Shown: positions 52,022-61,015 of the stretch, one piece after another
Numbering within the stretch: position 1 is the first letter of the stretch
How the letters are laid out: each line of letters begins with the position of its first letter
DNA from: Nocardia transvalensis NBRC 15921
GTDB taxonomy: Bacteria; Actinomycetota; Actinomycetes; Mycobacteriales; Mycobacteriaceae
Direction: 5' to 3'
Length of the DNA: 64,000 nt
Assembly (NCBI RefSeq): GCF_000308875.1
Contig: NZ_BAGL01000124.1
Location: 93,862 to 157,861 of the forward strand
Notes under the pieces: generated by a model
Told to the model about the DNA's origin: nothing
The model's database searches: none
The model's input: only the letters and a program-made list of their open reading frames with translations
Program-made: the position numbers and the translations under genes

Positions 52022-53146
52022 TCATGCGCCTACTGCTTGTGCGAGGCGCGGGAGTTGGCGTAGCGGGTTCCGGCGTTCGATCTCCAGGCGCTGGTCGGGG
52101 TCGAAGATGTCGCCGAGTTCCGGGGCGGGGTCGTGAGTGCCGGATTGCGGGAGGGTCAGGGCGCTGAAGGGCCAGTCGGAGCCGAAGACGATGTGGGTGC
52201 GGGCGGTGACGGCGAGCACGCTCGACATGGCCGCCGGGGAACCGCTCAATGCGGTGTCGTAGAAGAAGTTCGAGATCTGGGCGCGGGCGTCGAGGAGCGA
52301 GGGCTTCGGCCGGTCCTGTGGCCAGGTGCGGCCTATCGCGGTGTTCGCGGCGACGCCCACGCGCCAGGACAGGAACGGCAGGGTGCCGCCGGCGTGGGCC
52401 AGCTGGAAGCGGATGTCCGGGTACCGCTGGGTCGTGCCGGTCAGCATCATCATGGTGGCGGCGCGGGTCGTGTCGAAGGTGAACTCCTCGAGGAAATCCG
52501 GCAGCGGCAGTGCGGGTTTCGCGGAATCGGGTATCGCGGCGGGGTGCACGAAGACGTAGGCGTTGCGCTGGTTCAGCGCGGCCATCAGTGGTTCGAAGCG
52601 CGGATCGCCGAGGTACACGCCGTCGTAGGCGGACAGCAGGATGACACCGTCGAGGTGCAGCACGTCCAGTGCGTAGACCGCCTCGGCGATGGACGCCGGG
52701 ATGTCGGGCATGGGCAGCACCGCGAACGCGCCGAAGCGGGTGGGGTGGGTCCCGAACAGGTTCGCGGCGTAGGTGTTGCAGTATCGGGCCATATCCTCGG
52801 CTTCCTTCCCGGACAGGAACGAGACGCCCGGGTCGGACACCGACAGCGCTTGGGCCTGGATGCCGTAGTAGTCCATGAACGCGATCGCCTGCTCCGGCGA
52901 CCAGTCCGGCGTCGGATAGCCGCCGATGGTGACGTGACCATGCTCGAGCAGGGCGGCGCGGTAGTCCGGCGGCAGAAAATGCGCGTGCAGGTCGATGCGA
53001 TACGCCCCGGAGGGCGCGGTCTGCCGCCGGAGCGCGGGGACGGCATCGGCGAGTCCTTTCGACGCGGCGGTCGCGGCGCCACCGGCGACGGCGGCTCCGA
53101 GCACACGGCGACGACTGAGACCGGAACGAGCTTGCGGGTCGGTCAC
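52022..53146 (-). CDS. Amidohydrolase family protein (ACMSD-like) with Tat-type signal
   Basis: This is a 374-residue amidohydrolase_2 protein. The metal motif is RIDLHAHFLPP (His54, His56), with later His residues in YVFVHPAAI and QLAHAGGTLP, and Asp in VFGSDWPFSAL. Relatives decarboxylate ring-derived acids or hydrolyse them. Unusually, the N-terminus reads SGLSRRRVLGAAVAGGAATA, a twin-arginine signal with hydrophobic core, which would export the enzyme. The GTG start overlaps the stop of the hydroxylase gene (GTGA). It is last in the second ring-cleavage operon. Confidence 0.88.
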   Translation of the reverse strand: MTDPQARSGLSRRRVLGAAVAGGAATAASKGLADAVPALRRQTAPSGAYRIDLHAHFLPPDYRAALLEHGHVTIGGYPTPDWSPEQAIAFMDYYGIQAQALSVSDPGVSFLSGKEAEDMARYCNTYAANLFGTHPTRFGAFAVLPMPDIPASIAEAVYALDVLHLDGVILLSAYDGVYLGDPRFEPLMAALNQRNAYVFVHPAAIPDSAKPALPLPDFLEEFTFDTTRAATMMMLTGTTQRYPDIRFQLAHAGGTLPFLSWRVGVAANTAIGRTWPQDRPKPSLLDARAQISNFFYDTALSGSPAAMSSVLAVTARTHIVFGSDWPFSALTLPQSGTHDPAPELGDIFDPDQRLEIERRNPLRQLPRLAQAVGA

Positions 53147-54897
53147 GCGTTTCCCTTTCGGACGGAGGCGGCCGCACGGACCGTCGGAGCATCGTTCGGC
53201 GCCGGTGCCGCAGAGCACGATTCGACCGGGACCAGCAGGCGGCCCAGCAGTTCGGTGACCAGCAGGTCGCCGTCACCGGCGGCGGAGGCGCCGAACACAT
53301 ATCGGTCCGGTCGCAGCAGGAGTAGTCCACCGTGACCGACACCGGCTCTGGCGAACCACCGAATCAGCGCACCGGTATGGTCCTCGATGTCGGCGTAGTC
53401 GTCACCGGCAATGCGTCCACTGCCGGGCGTCCCCTGGGGGCGACCGCCGAGGGGGTACACAGTCACGAAACGAATTCCCAAGGCCCGCAAGGCTTTCAGT
53501 TCTGAAACGCCCAGGCGGGCACGCGGATCGACGCCGTACCCGACCAGCGAGAAATCCGGCCCCAGCACATCATCGAAGCGACAGCGACGGCCGTCGTAGG
53601 TACGGACCTCGGGTTGCGGGGCGAGCGCACCCTCGACACCGCGCACCCCGCGCCGCGGCAGTCCGAGATACGCGCCGCGCCGGAACCGCGGCGACGGCTT
53701 CATCTTCGCGGCTCGAATCCACCCGCCCAGCACCGGTATTCGCACCGCCGTCGTCAGCGCGAGATCGCGGGCCGCGGCGACCAGCGGGTTGCCGACCGAG
53801 ACCAGCCGCTTGTTCAGCACCGACAGGTAGATCATCGCCTCGGCGTGCGGACGCCGCTCGGATTCGTAAGTGTCCAGAATCTCCAGGGCGGCATGGTTCT
53901 TCACGACGGCGGCGAGTTTCCAGGACAGGTTGTCGGCGTCGCGGACGCCGGAATTCATGCCCTGGCCGATGAATTGGGGAGTCATGTGCGCGGCGTCGCC
54001 GGCGATCAGGACACGGCCGTCGCGCCACCGGTCGGCCACGACCGCATGGAACGTGTAGACGAGCCTGCGCAGGACGACCACCTCGTCCGGATCGACGAAG
54101 CGGGAGATATGCCGGCGCACGGTGTCCGGATCCTCCATCTCCTCCTTCGTCTGCGACTCGGCGAGCATGAACTCGAAGCGGTGATGCCGGTCCGGCTGCG
54201 GGCAGGACACGATGGGCAGCTCCGGATCGCACACGAAATCGAAATACGGCAGATGCCGGAACGCGTCCGCGCCGTCGCGGGCCTTCAGATCCACCACCAG
54301 CCACCGTTCGGGAAAGCTGGTGCCGGTCATCTCGATACCCAGCCCGGTGCGGACGGCACTGCGCCCGCCGTCGCACCCGACCAGGAATGCCGCACGGACC
54401 CGTTCGGCGTCGCGCGGATCGGCGTCGGGGGCGCGTGTGCCGTATCCGGTGCCACGGCATTCGGCGTGCTCGACGGTGACGCCGGTCCGGTCCTGGTCGA
54501 AGCGGGTGACCTCCCGGCCGCGCCGGACGGTCACGTGCGGATACCGTTGCAGCGCGCGCTCGAGGGTGTTCTCGAGGTACGGCTGGTACAGGAAGTTCAC
54601 CACCGGCCAGCCCAGGGGCCGGTCGGTCCGATGGAACTGGACCAGGACCCGTCCGTCGCCGCGCACCCACTGCACGGTCGAGTCGATATTCATCTCCGCG
54701 GCGAGTTCGTCTGCGGCTCCGGCGGTTTGGAAGATCCGCATGCCCTCGTCGTCGGTGTAGACCGCGCGGGCCATGCCGTAGAACTCCGGCTCGCGTTCCA
54801 GCACCAGGACGCGCACTCCGCGCCGGCCCAGCAGGTTGGCGAGGGTGAGGCCGGTGGGGCCCAGCCCGACGACCACCACATCGACATCGGTGTTCAC
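53143..54897 (-). CDS. FAD-dependent aromatic monooxygenase, MhpA-like
   Basis: This 584-residue group A flavoprotein hydroxylase has an FAD-binding GLGPTGLTLANLLG (residues 11-24), DG motif FLVGCDGGRSAVRTGLG (about 165-181) and GD motif VLIAGDAAHMTPQFIGQGMN (about 294-313), plus a C-terminal thioredoxin-like domain ending in the LLRPDRYVFG segment. MhpA and related enzymes make catechols from phenols. The GTG start overlaps the extradiol dioxygenase stop, so the hydroxylase and ring cleaver are coupled. The substrate is probably a substituted phenol. Confidence 0.93.
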   Translation of the reverse strand: MNTDVDVVVVGLGPTGLTLANLLGRRGVRVLVLEREPEFYGMARAVYTDDEGMRIFQTAGAADELAAEMNIDSTVQWVRGDGRVLVQFHRTDRPLGWPVVNFLYQPYLENTLERALQRYPHVTVRRGREVTRFDQDRTGVTVEHAECRGTGYGTRAPDADPRDAERVRAAFLVGCDGGRSAVRTGLGIEMTGTSFPERWLVVDLKARDGADAFRHLPYFDFVCDPELPIVSCPQPDRHHRFEFMLAESQTKEEMEDPDTVRRHISRFVDPDEVVVLRRLVYTFHAVVADRWRDGRVLIAGDAAHMTPQFIGQGMNSGVRDADNLSWKLAAVVKNHAALEILDTYESERRPHAEAMIYLSVLNKRLVSVGNPLVAAARDLALTTAVRIPVLGGWIRAAKMKPSPRFRRGAYLGLPRRGVRGVEGALAPQPEVRTYDGRRCRFDDVLGPDFSLVGYGVDPRARLGVSELKALRALGIRFVTVYPLGGRPQGTPGSGRIAGDDYADIEDHTGALIRWFARAGVGHGGLLLLRPDRYVFGASAAGDGDLLVTELLGRLLVPVESCSAAPAPNDAPTVRAAASVRKGNA

Positions 54898-55919
54898 CGG
54901 GAAAGTCCTTCCGCCAGTTGCGGGACGGTGATCTCGGGTGTGCGGGCGGCCCGCAACGCCTGCCGGAATTGACCGAACTTGCCCAGCACGGTCTCCCCCA
55001 CCGGCGTGTGACCCCAGACGCTGATGCCCTGGTAGGTGGTCGGCTCCCAGGTGGATTCGAGTTCCGGCCCGATCACGACCGGGTTCCAGCCGACCTCCAG
55101 TTCGAAGCCCGACGGGGTCACGCAGTAGTAGGACAGCTCGCGGTCGTTGGTGTGCTGCCCGACCGACCACTGCATGCGGAAACCCAGGTCGGTGACGCGC
55201 TGGAAGGAGGCGAGCATATCGTCGAGCGTCGCTGACTGAATGTTGATGTGCTGCACCGATGTTCGCAGCGGGTCGATCCGCATGCCGCGTATGCCGGCGA
55301 TGGCGATCGAGTGGTGCCGTTCGTTGACCCGGAGGAATCGGATCCTCATCCGCAGCCCGGAGACGGTCTCGTCGATGTAGTCGCTGAGCCGGGAATCGAA
55401 GACCGTCCGGAAGTAGCCGCGCATCGACTCCGGCTCCCGCGACACGATCGCCACGTGACCCAGCCCCGCCTCGCCGGTGACCCAGCCCGAGCTCCGCATG
55501 CGCAGCGGCGCCGGTGTCGTCACCGGTGTCGTGAAGATCTCCTGCGCAATGCCTTTCGGCCCCGCGAAGCGCCACAGCCGTTCGACTCCGCGCAGCGCCG
55601 CGTCCTCGGCGCTGCCCTCGGCGACCGGCAGACCGCGGCCGGTCACCCGCGCGACGATGCGGTCGAAGGTCTCGTGGTCGTCGACATGCCAGCCCAGTGC
55701 GACGACATCCTCGGCGGGGCCGCGCCGGACGAGGAAGCGGCAGGCCCGCTCGTCCAGCCGGAAGCGCACGGTGGCGTCGTCGAGTTCGTCGACGTGCAGA
55801 CCGATCGCCTCGGCTCCGAACCGCCGCCAGTCGGCCAGCCGATTCGAGTGCACGACAACGTATCCCAGGTGCACCGCGCCGAATACGGAGTCGGCGCCCG
55901 GCCGCGACGGGCCCGTCAC
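54894..55919 (-). CDS. Extradiol dioxygenase, vicinal-oxygen-chelate type (BphC/HsaC-like)
   Basis: This 341-residue two-domain type I extradiol dioxygenase has iron ligands H155 (GLGHVAIVS), H224 (SVQHINIQ) and E275 (PSGFELEVGW), with second-shell His202/203 (NERHHSIAI) and Tyr265. The N-terminal domain lacks ligands, as is normal. The GTG start overlaps the hydrolase stop by 4 bases. It is unrelated to the LigB-type enzyme at 6177, so the window carries both extradiol superfamilies. Confidence 0.93.
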   Translation of the reverse strand: MTGPSRPGADSVFGAVHLGYVVVHSNRLADWRRFGAEAIGLHVDELDDATVRFRLDERACRFLVRRGPAEDVVALGWHVDDHETFDRIVARVTGRGLPVAEGSAEDAALRGVERLWRFAGPKGIAQEIFTTPVTTPAPLRMRSSGWVTGEAGLGHVAIVSREPESMRGYFRTVFDSRLSDYIDETVSGLRMRIRFLRVNERHHSIAIAGIRGMRIDPLRTSVQHINIQSATLDDMLASFQRVTDLGFRMQWSVGQHTNDRELSYYCVTPSGFELEVGWNPVVIGPELESTWEPTTYQGISVWGHTPVGETVLGKFGQFRQALRAARTPEITVPQLAEGLSR

Positions 55920-56785
55920 GAGTCCGCCCCGAGGAAACCGGCGACCAGGTCGTTGAACAGCTCGGCACGCTCCCACTGCACCCAGTGGCCGGTCCGGGCG
56001 GCCAGGTACAGGTCGCAGTTCGGCATGGTCTCGGCCAGCACACGCCCACCGGCCGGGCGGTTGACCTTGTCGTCGGCTCCCCAGACGACCAGCGTGGGAT
56101 GAGTGACCGCACCCAACCGGCGATCGCGCGTGAAGTCCATCCGCCACAGCGTGCGCAGGGCCAGCGGTCCCGAGGGACGGCGCAGCGGCGGATTCGCGAT
56201 CACCTCCGGGTCGAGACTGGCTCGATAGCGTGCCTCGATCAGCTCACCGGGCACCGCGCTGCCGTCGTGGACCAGGTACCCGCGGACGAACCGGGCGATC
56301 TTCTCGCGGCTCGGCCCCGTCCCCGTGTAGTAGTTCAGCAGTTCGTTCAGCCCCGCGGTCGGCAGTGACCGCGTGGTGCCGACACCGCCGGGACCCAAGA
56401 GCACCAACCGGTTCACCGTCTCCGGGCGGTCCATGGCCAGTCGCAACGCGGCCGCGCCGCCATAGGAATTGCCGACCACATGCGCCGCGGCGACGCCGAG
56501 TTCGTCCAGCAGGCCGCCGACGGCCCCGGCCAGGTCACCGAATGGATCGGTCCGATCGATCGACTTCGACGAACGACCGTAGCCGGGCATATCCGGCACG
56601 ATCACCCGGAACCGCCGCGCCAGCGCCTCGACGTTGCGCATGTAGTTCGACATGCCGGACGCACCGGGCCCGCCGCCGTGCAGCAACACCAGCGCGGGTC
56701 CCGCTCCCGCCTCGGTGAAGTAGATGTCCCGCGCGCCGACCCGGACCGTCCGCCCGGCGCCGACACCCTCGTCGATGCTCGTCAC
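55916..56785 (-). CDS. Meta-cleavage-product hydrolase (BphD/HsaD-like)
   Basis: This 289-residue alpha/beta-hydrolase has HGGGPGASGMSNYMRNVEAL, the hallmark of MCP hydrolases. The nucleophile elbow is GNSYGGA (Ser about 110), the acid is in VWGADDKVNRP and the base His in ARTGHWVQWE. The GTG at 56785 has GGAGG 6 bases upstream and is preferred over an in-frame GTG 12 bases earlier. It is the first gene of the operon and divergent from a TetR gene. Two operator-like repeats lie between them. Confidence 0.92.
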   Translation of the reverse strand: MTSIDEGVGAGRTVRVGARDIYFTEAGAGPALVLLHGGGPGASGMSNYMRNVEALARRFRVIVPDMPGYGRSSKSIDRTDPFGDLAGAVGGLLDELGVAAAHVVGNSYGGAAALRLAMDRPETVNRLVLLGPGGVGTTRSLPTAGLNELLNYYTGTGPSREKIARFVRGYLVHDGSAVPGELIEARYRASLDPEVIANPPLRRPSGPLALRTLWRMDFTRDRRLGAVTHPTLVVWGADDKVNRPAGGRVLAETMPNCDLYLAARTGHWVQWERAELFNDLVAGFLGADS

Positions 56786-56806
56786 TGCCACCTCCACGAC
56801 GTTTTC

Positions 56807-56820
56807 TGATCAGATCATCA
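56807..56820. promoter_or_regulatory. TetR operator copy 1, TGATCAGATCATCA
   Basis: This 14-base near-palindrome matches copy 2 (56852-56865) at 12 of 14 positions. It lies 21 bases upstream of the hydrolase start, in the divergent region with the TetR gene. Confidence 0.55.
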
Positions 56821-56851
56821 GTTACGATCACATCCCTTGTCAAGCAGTAGT

Positions 56852-56865
56852 TGATGAAATCATCA
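56852..56865. promoter_or_regulatory. TetR operator copy 2, TGATGA-AA-TCATCA
   Basis: A perfect inverted repeat with 6-base arms, 45 bases from copy 1. The pair would let one TetR-family repressor control both the ring-cleavage operon and its own gene. Confidence 0.6.
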
Positions 56866-56932
56866 CCAACCGGAATCGTGACTGATGTTTTCCTCAGATA
56901 GACTCGGCGCAGAGCTGACGAGAGAAGGCCCG

Positions 56933-57598
56933 ATGACCTCCGAACCCGCGGTCCGCAACCGCATCGACCGGCGTCGCGAACGCACCCGCAACGCGCTGCT
57001 CGGTGCGGCGCAGAAATTCCTGTCCGAGAGACGATCCGCGGTCAGCATCCAGGAGATCACCGATGCCGCCGATGTCGGTTTCGGCTCCTTCTACAACCAC
57101 TTCGAGTCCAAGGACCAGCTGTTCGACGAGGCCGTGCGAGCGGCGCTGCGGCTCTACAGCGAGATGCGTGACAGCTTCGTCGCACCCTACGAGGATCCGG
57201 CCGAGGTGTTCGCGGTGAGTTTCCGGATGACCGGGCGGCTGCAGCGGCAGGTCCCGGAAGTGGTGCGGGTGATCCTGCATTCCGGTACGTCGATCCTGTT
57301 GCGCGACGAGGGCCTGGCGCCACGCGCGCGCCGCGACATCATCGCCGCACAGGAAGCCGGGCGCTTCGAGCCGATGGACCCCGATCTGGCGGTCATGGCC
57401 GCGGGCGGCACGCTCTTCGGCCTGCTGCAACTGCTCGACGCGCGGCCGGACGCCGACGCCGGCGCGCTCACCGACGAGATGGCCTTCCGTACCCTGCGAA
57501 TGTTCGGCATGACCAAACGCACCGCCGAACGGCTGTCCTCCACCCCGTTGCCGCCCCCGCCGGAACTTCCGGCATCGATGTTCGACACCGACGGATGA
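56933..57598 (+). CDS. TetR-family transcriptional regulator
   Basis: This 221-residue regulator has an HTH in VSIQEITDAADVGFGSFYNH (about residues 35-54). The start at 56933 has GAGAAGG upstream and is preferred over an in-frame ATG 48 bases earlier. It is divergent from the second ring-cleavage operon and, with the paired TGATGA repeats, is its likely repressor. KstR-like control of aromatic or steroid-ring genes is a fair analogy only. It ends 4 bases before the LmeA-type gene. Confidence 0.92.
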   Translation: MTSEPAVRNRIDRRRERTRNALLGAAQKFLSERRSAVSIQEITDAADVGFGSFYNHFESKDQLFDEAVRAALRLYSEMRDSFVAPYEDPAEVFAVSFRMTGRLQRQVPEVVRVILHSGTSILLRDEGLAPRARRDIIAAQEAGRFEPMDPDLAVMAAGGTLFGLLQLLDARPDADAGALTDEMAFRTLRMFGMTKRTAERLSSTPLPPPPELPASMFDTDG

Positions 57599-57602
57599 GG
57601 GT

Positions 57603-58301
57603 ATGCGCGCGCTACTGATACTGATCGTCGTCCTGGCGATCGCGCTGGTCGCCGGCGACCGGGTCGCCGTCGTGCTGGCGCAGAACGAGATCGGACGCCG
57701 GGTCGCCACCGAGTACGACCTCGCGCACCCGCCGAGCGTCCACATCCGCGGCTTCCCGTTTCTGACCCAGGCCGTCGACGGCCACTATCGCGATATCGAC
57801 GTGCGTGTCGGCGACTGGAGCGACGAGAAGATCTCCGTCCACGACCTCGACATCACGCTGACCGATGTCTCCGCGCCGCTGAACGATCTGATTCATCAGC
57901 AGACGTCGAATATCGTCGCGGAGACGGCGACGGCGACGGCCGTGGTCCCCTACGACACCGTGAAGAGCTTCGCGCCGACCGACGTCCAGTCGATAGCGAA
58001 CGGCCCGCAGGGACTGCGCGTCACCGGAACCTTCCTGGTCGACGGCGTTTCGGTGCCCGCGACGGTCGATGTGACCGTCGCGCCGGCCGACGACGGCATA
58101 ATCGTCACTCCGGTCGCGGTCCAGTCCGCCGCGGGCGGTCCGGTGATCTCCCTGGCATCGATCCGCCAGTTCGTCACCTTCACCATCCCGCTGCGGCAAC
58201 TGCCGCTGGGCGCACGCCTGACCGCCATCGAGCCGCACCCGGACGGCCTCCATGTCGCCGCCGTGGCCCACACCGTGCGCCTGTCGAGCCTCGAGCGCTG
58301 A
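57603..58301 (+). CDS. LmeA-family (DUF2993) phospholipid-binding protein
   Basis: This 232-residue secreted or membrane-anchored protein has an uncleaved or signal-type N-terminal helix (RALLILIVVLAIALVAGD) followed by the DUF2993 pattern: VHIRGFPFLTQAVDGHYRDI (about residues 47-66) and TIPLRQLPLGARLTAIEPHP. LmeA in mycobacteria binds phospholipids and supports lipomannan maturation in the cell envelope. This points to a mycolate-type actinobacterium. It starts 4 bases after the TetR stop and is probably co-transcribed. Confidence 0.9.
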   Translation: MRALLILIVVLAIALVAGDRVAVVLAQNEIGRRVATEYDLAHPPSVHIRGFPFLTQAVDGHYRDIDVRVGDWSDEKISVHDLDITLTDVSAPLNDLIHQQTSNIVAETATATAVVPYDTVKSFAPTDVQSIANGPQGLRVTGTFLVDGVSVPATVDVTVAPADDGIIVTPVAVQSAAGGPVISLASIRQFVTFTIPLRQLPLGARLTAIEPHPDGLHVAAVAHTVRLSSLER

Positions 58302-58323
58302 AGACTGTAGAGTTCGACTCGTC

Positions 58324-58785
58324 ATGCCATACACAGTGGACTTCGACACCGTCTCGACCACGGGCCTGGAATCCTCACCGGTCGCCCCGGCGCTGGCCGG
58401 TCTGCGAGCGAACGAGGCCCGCTACTTCAAGAACAAATACGGCCACGATTTCACCGTCGAGCCGGCGGGCGATGCCCGGCCGACCGTCGACTGGGTGAGC
58501 CGGATCCTCGAGGAGGAACGCGGCATCGTCATCGCCTCGCCCCCGCTCGAGGCGTCCGCCTTCCAGGTGGAGGACATTCGCTTCGCCTACGTCTTCTACG
58601 AGAGCGGCCTGGCGATCAATGTCATGTACTCGATCGACAGCGCCGGCAAGCGCGCGGTCGGGTTCAAGCTCTCCGACGGTATGGAGATCCCCGCCGAACT
58701 CGCCTCGTTCAAATTCGCGAGGCAGAGATCGAAGCTGGCGGGGACCATTCGCGGCTCCTACTTCGTCATCAAGAATCACTACTGA
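58324..58785 (+). CDS. Conserved hypothetical protein, 153 residues
   Basis: I recognise no family. It is a soluble alpha/beta-looking protein with no signal sequence, containing EARYFKNKYGHDFTVEPAGD (about residues 31-50) and a C-terminal basic segment. It starts 22 bases after the LmeA-type gene in the same direction. Its end overlaps the end of the convergent MFS gene by 17 bases, which supports both stops being real. Confidence 0.6.
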   Translation: MPYTVDFDTVSTTGLESSPVAPALAGLRANEARYFKNKYGHDFTVEPAGDARPTVDWVSRILEEERGIVIASPPLEASAFQVEDIRFAYVFYESGLAINVMYSIDSAGKRAVGFKLSDGMEIPAELASFKFARQRSKLAGTIRGSYFVIKNHY

Positions 58786-60256
58786 CCGGTCGTGGCGAGT
58801 CGATGCCCTCGCTGAGTCGCTTCCGAGGCAGGAACAGTGCCGGGATGAGCGCGAGGGTGATCATGGCGGGGGCGATGAAGTAGGTGTGCCGGAACGCCTC
58901 GGCCAGGGCCGGGGCCAGGTCGGCTCGTTGCGCAGGGGTCATGCCGTGCAGGTCCTGGAGCCCACCGGCCACCGGTAGCAGCGCGCCCAGGGTTACCGAG
59001 GTGACCGCGGTGCCCACGGCCATGGCGGTGGTGCTGATCATGTTCAGGACCGTCGATCCGGCGGGTTGCTGCGACCGGTTCAGCTGACGGGTCGCGGTGG
59101 TCAGGACCGGCATCATCGTTCCGCCGCCGCCCGCGCCCATCAGGAGCATGGCCGCCGCGAGGGTCCAGTACGGTGCGTCCGCGTCGAGCTGGATCGCGAA
59201 CAGCACGAATCCGGTCAGCGCTACCGTGATCGAGACGGGAAGATAGCGACCGGATGGTATCCGGTCGATGAGCCTGCCCGCCACCTGCATCGTCGCCCCC
59301 GATGCCAGCGCGAACGGGATGCCGAGCGCGCCGGCGGCCAGCGCCGATTCGCCGCGTACGGTCTGGAAGTACAAGGGCGGCAACAGCATCGATCCGAAGT
59401 AGCCGAACGCGAACAGTGCCAGCAGGGCGGCCGCCGTGCCCGTCGTCCGGTTGCCCAGCACCCGCAGGTTCAGCAGCGGCGCGGGTGTGGTCAGCGAGTG
59501 GCGGACGAAGGCGGCGATCAGTCCGGCTCCCGCCAGCAGCGGCGCCCACACGGAGGGTGTGGCGAATCCCGCGTGCTCGCCCGCCGCGGTGACGCCGTAG
59601 ATGAGCAGCGCCAGCCCCGGTGACATGAGGAGCAGACCTCGAATATCCAACGGGCGCGGCGGTTCCGGGGCGTCGCCGGGGATCACCCGGGTGATCAGTA
59701 TCAGCACCAGCGCGCCGAGGGGCAGGTTGAGGAAGAACATCCACCGCCACGACACCGCGTCGATGAGATACCCGCCGATCACCGGGCCCAGCAGCGGGCC
59801 GACCAGAATGGCCAGCCCGAGAGTGCTCATCAGCCGCCCCAGCCGCTCCGGTCCGGCCGCGCGGAGCAGGATCGTCATCGCGACCGGCATGAGCAGCCCG
59901 CCGCTCGCGCCCTGCACTACCCGGAAGGCGATGAGCGACTGGATGTTCCAGGCCAGCCCGGCCAGCACCGAACCGAGCGCGAAGGCGGCGACCGCTACCA
60001 GGTACAGGCGTTTGGCGCCGACCCTGCCGACCAGCCACGCGGAGGCCGGAACGACCGCGCCGAGTGCCAGCGAGTACCCGGTGGTCACCCACTGGATCAC
60101 GCTCAAGCCCGTATCGAACTCCACCGACAACGTGTTGACGGCGACGTTCACGATGGTCTGGTCGAGCGTCGCCATGATCGCGCCGACCACGAGGACGAGC
60201 GCGATCGCCATCGGGCCGCGGGTGGCGCCCGGCGCGGGAATCGTTTCGGTTGTCAT
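58769..60256 (-). CDS. MFS multidrug transporter, DHA2 (EmrB/QacA) type, 14 helices
   Basis: This 495-residue drug:H+ antiporter has ATLDQTIVNVAVNTLSVEF in helix 1, motif A region GRVGAKRLYLVAVAAFALGS and the DHA2 motif C GLAILVGPLLGPVIGGYLID in helix 5. It lies 5 bases after the FMN reductase gene, forming a two-gene unit. A GATC-rich palindrome upstream of the pair (61000-61015) matches one before the TetR gene, so efflux is probably induced by the TetR ligand. Confidence 0.93.
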   Translation of the reverse strand: MTTETIPAPGATRGPMAIALVLVVGAIMATLDQTIVNVAVNTLSVEFDTGLSVIQWVTTGYSLALGAVVPASAWLVGRVGAKRLYLVAVAAFALGSVLAGLAWNIQSLIAFRVVQGASGGLLMPVAMTILLRAAGPERLGRLMSTLGLAILVGPLLGPVIGGYLIDAVSWRWMFFLNLPLGALVLILITRVIPGDAPEPPRPLDIRGLLLMSPGLALLIYGVTAAGEHAGFATPSVWAPLLAGAGLIAAFVRHSLTTPAPLLNLRVLGNRTTGTAAALLALFAFGYFGSMLLPPLYFQTVRGESALAAGALGIPFALASGATMQVAGRLIDRIPSGRYLPVSITVALTGFVLFAIQLDADAPYWTLAAAMLLMGAGGGGTMMPVLTTATRQLNRSQQPAGSTVLNMISTTAMAVGTAVTSVTLGALLPVAGGLQDLHGMTPAQRADLAPALAEAFRHTYFIAPAMITLALIPALFLPRKRLSEGIDSPRPVSSDS

Positions 60257-60261
60257 CGCTG

Positions 60262-60879
60262 TCACCGTCCGTACGGGGTGGTGGCGCGGGCGGTCCGCAA
60301 TGCGGTACCCCACCAGGTCAATTGGTCCAGCAGTGTCGCCGCGGCGGTGACGGCGTCGTCCGGATCGGTCAGGCGACCGGCGTCGTCGAATCGTCCCCAG
60401 GGGTTCGCGAAGCTGACCGTGTCGCGGACGGTGACGGCGTGCAGTTCGGCGAACACGTGCCGCAGATGCTCGACGGCTCGCAGGCCACCGGATATGCCGC
60501 CGTAGGAGACGAAGCCCACCGGCTTCGCCTGCCATTCGGCGTGATGGGCATCGACGAGGTTCTTGAGGGAGCCGGGATAGCTGTGGTTGTACTCGGGTGT
60601 CACCACCACGAAAGCGTCTGCGCGGGACAGCTTCTCGGTCACCGCCGCCAGCGACGGGCCGCCCCCGGCCGCGCCGAAGGCATGGGGCAGGTCGGCCTCG
60701 CGGGTATCGATGATGTCGGTGGCGAACGCGTCTCGGCGACCGGCCTGACCGACGAACCAGTCGGCGACGGTGGTGCCGAACCGTCCTTCCCGGGTGCTGC
60801 CGATGACCACCGCGAGACGCAGCGGATCGACCGGGCCCTGAACGTGTTCGACATCGGCATGGGGAGCGGGGCTCGTCAT
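60262..60879 (-). CDS. NADPH-dependent FMN reductase (flavodoxin-like fold)
   Basis: This 205-residue flavoprotein has the FMN phosphate loop VVIGSTREGRFG (about residues 24-35) and TPEYNHSYPGSLKNLVD (about 94-110), the hallmark of the NADPH:FMN reductase/chromate-reductase family. It is the first gene of the efflux unit. It could reduce quinones or azo compounds, or in principle supply FMNH2 to luciferase-fold monooxygenases such as those in the 14-gene operon (inference). Confidence 0.92.
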   Translation of the reverse strand: MTSPAPHADVEHVQGPVDPLRLAVVIGSTREGRFGTTVADWFVGQAGRRDAFATDIIDTREADLPHAFGAAGGGPSLAAVTEKLSRADAFVVVTPEYNHSYPGSLKNLVDAHHAEWQAKPVGFVSYGGISGGLRAVEHLRHVFAELHAVTVRDTVSFANPWGRFDDAGRLTDPDDAVTAAATLLDQLTWWGTALRTARATTPYGR

Positions 60880-60999
60880 GTGGTTCTCCGTGCTGTGCGG
60901 CTACTGTTACCGGCTCAGCGTGCAACCACAACTAATATTGAGGTCAAGCTCGCGGTGATCGAGGCCACATCGAGCCCGGAGCCCTCGACCGGACGCATT

Positions 61000-61015
61000 T
61001 TTATCGATCGATAAA
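61000..61015. promoter_or_regulatory. TetR operator, TTTATCGATCGATAAA
   Basis: A perfect 16-base palindrome between the TetR stop (61016) and the FMN reductase start (60879), on the promoter side of the efflux unit. It shares the ATCGATCGAT core with the palindrome at 61722-61735. Confidence 0.65.

Noticed and set aside
53143..56112. A 989-codon frame extending the FAD monooxygenase upstream
   Set aside because: The extra region lies over the VOC dioxygenase gene in another frame. GTG 54897 gives the standard FAD-motif N-terminus.
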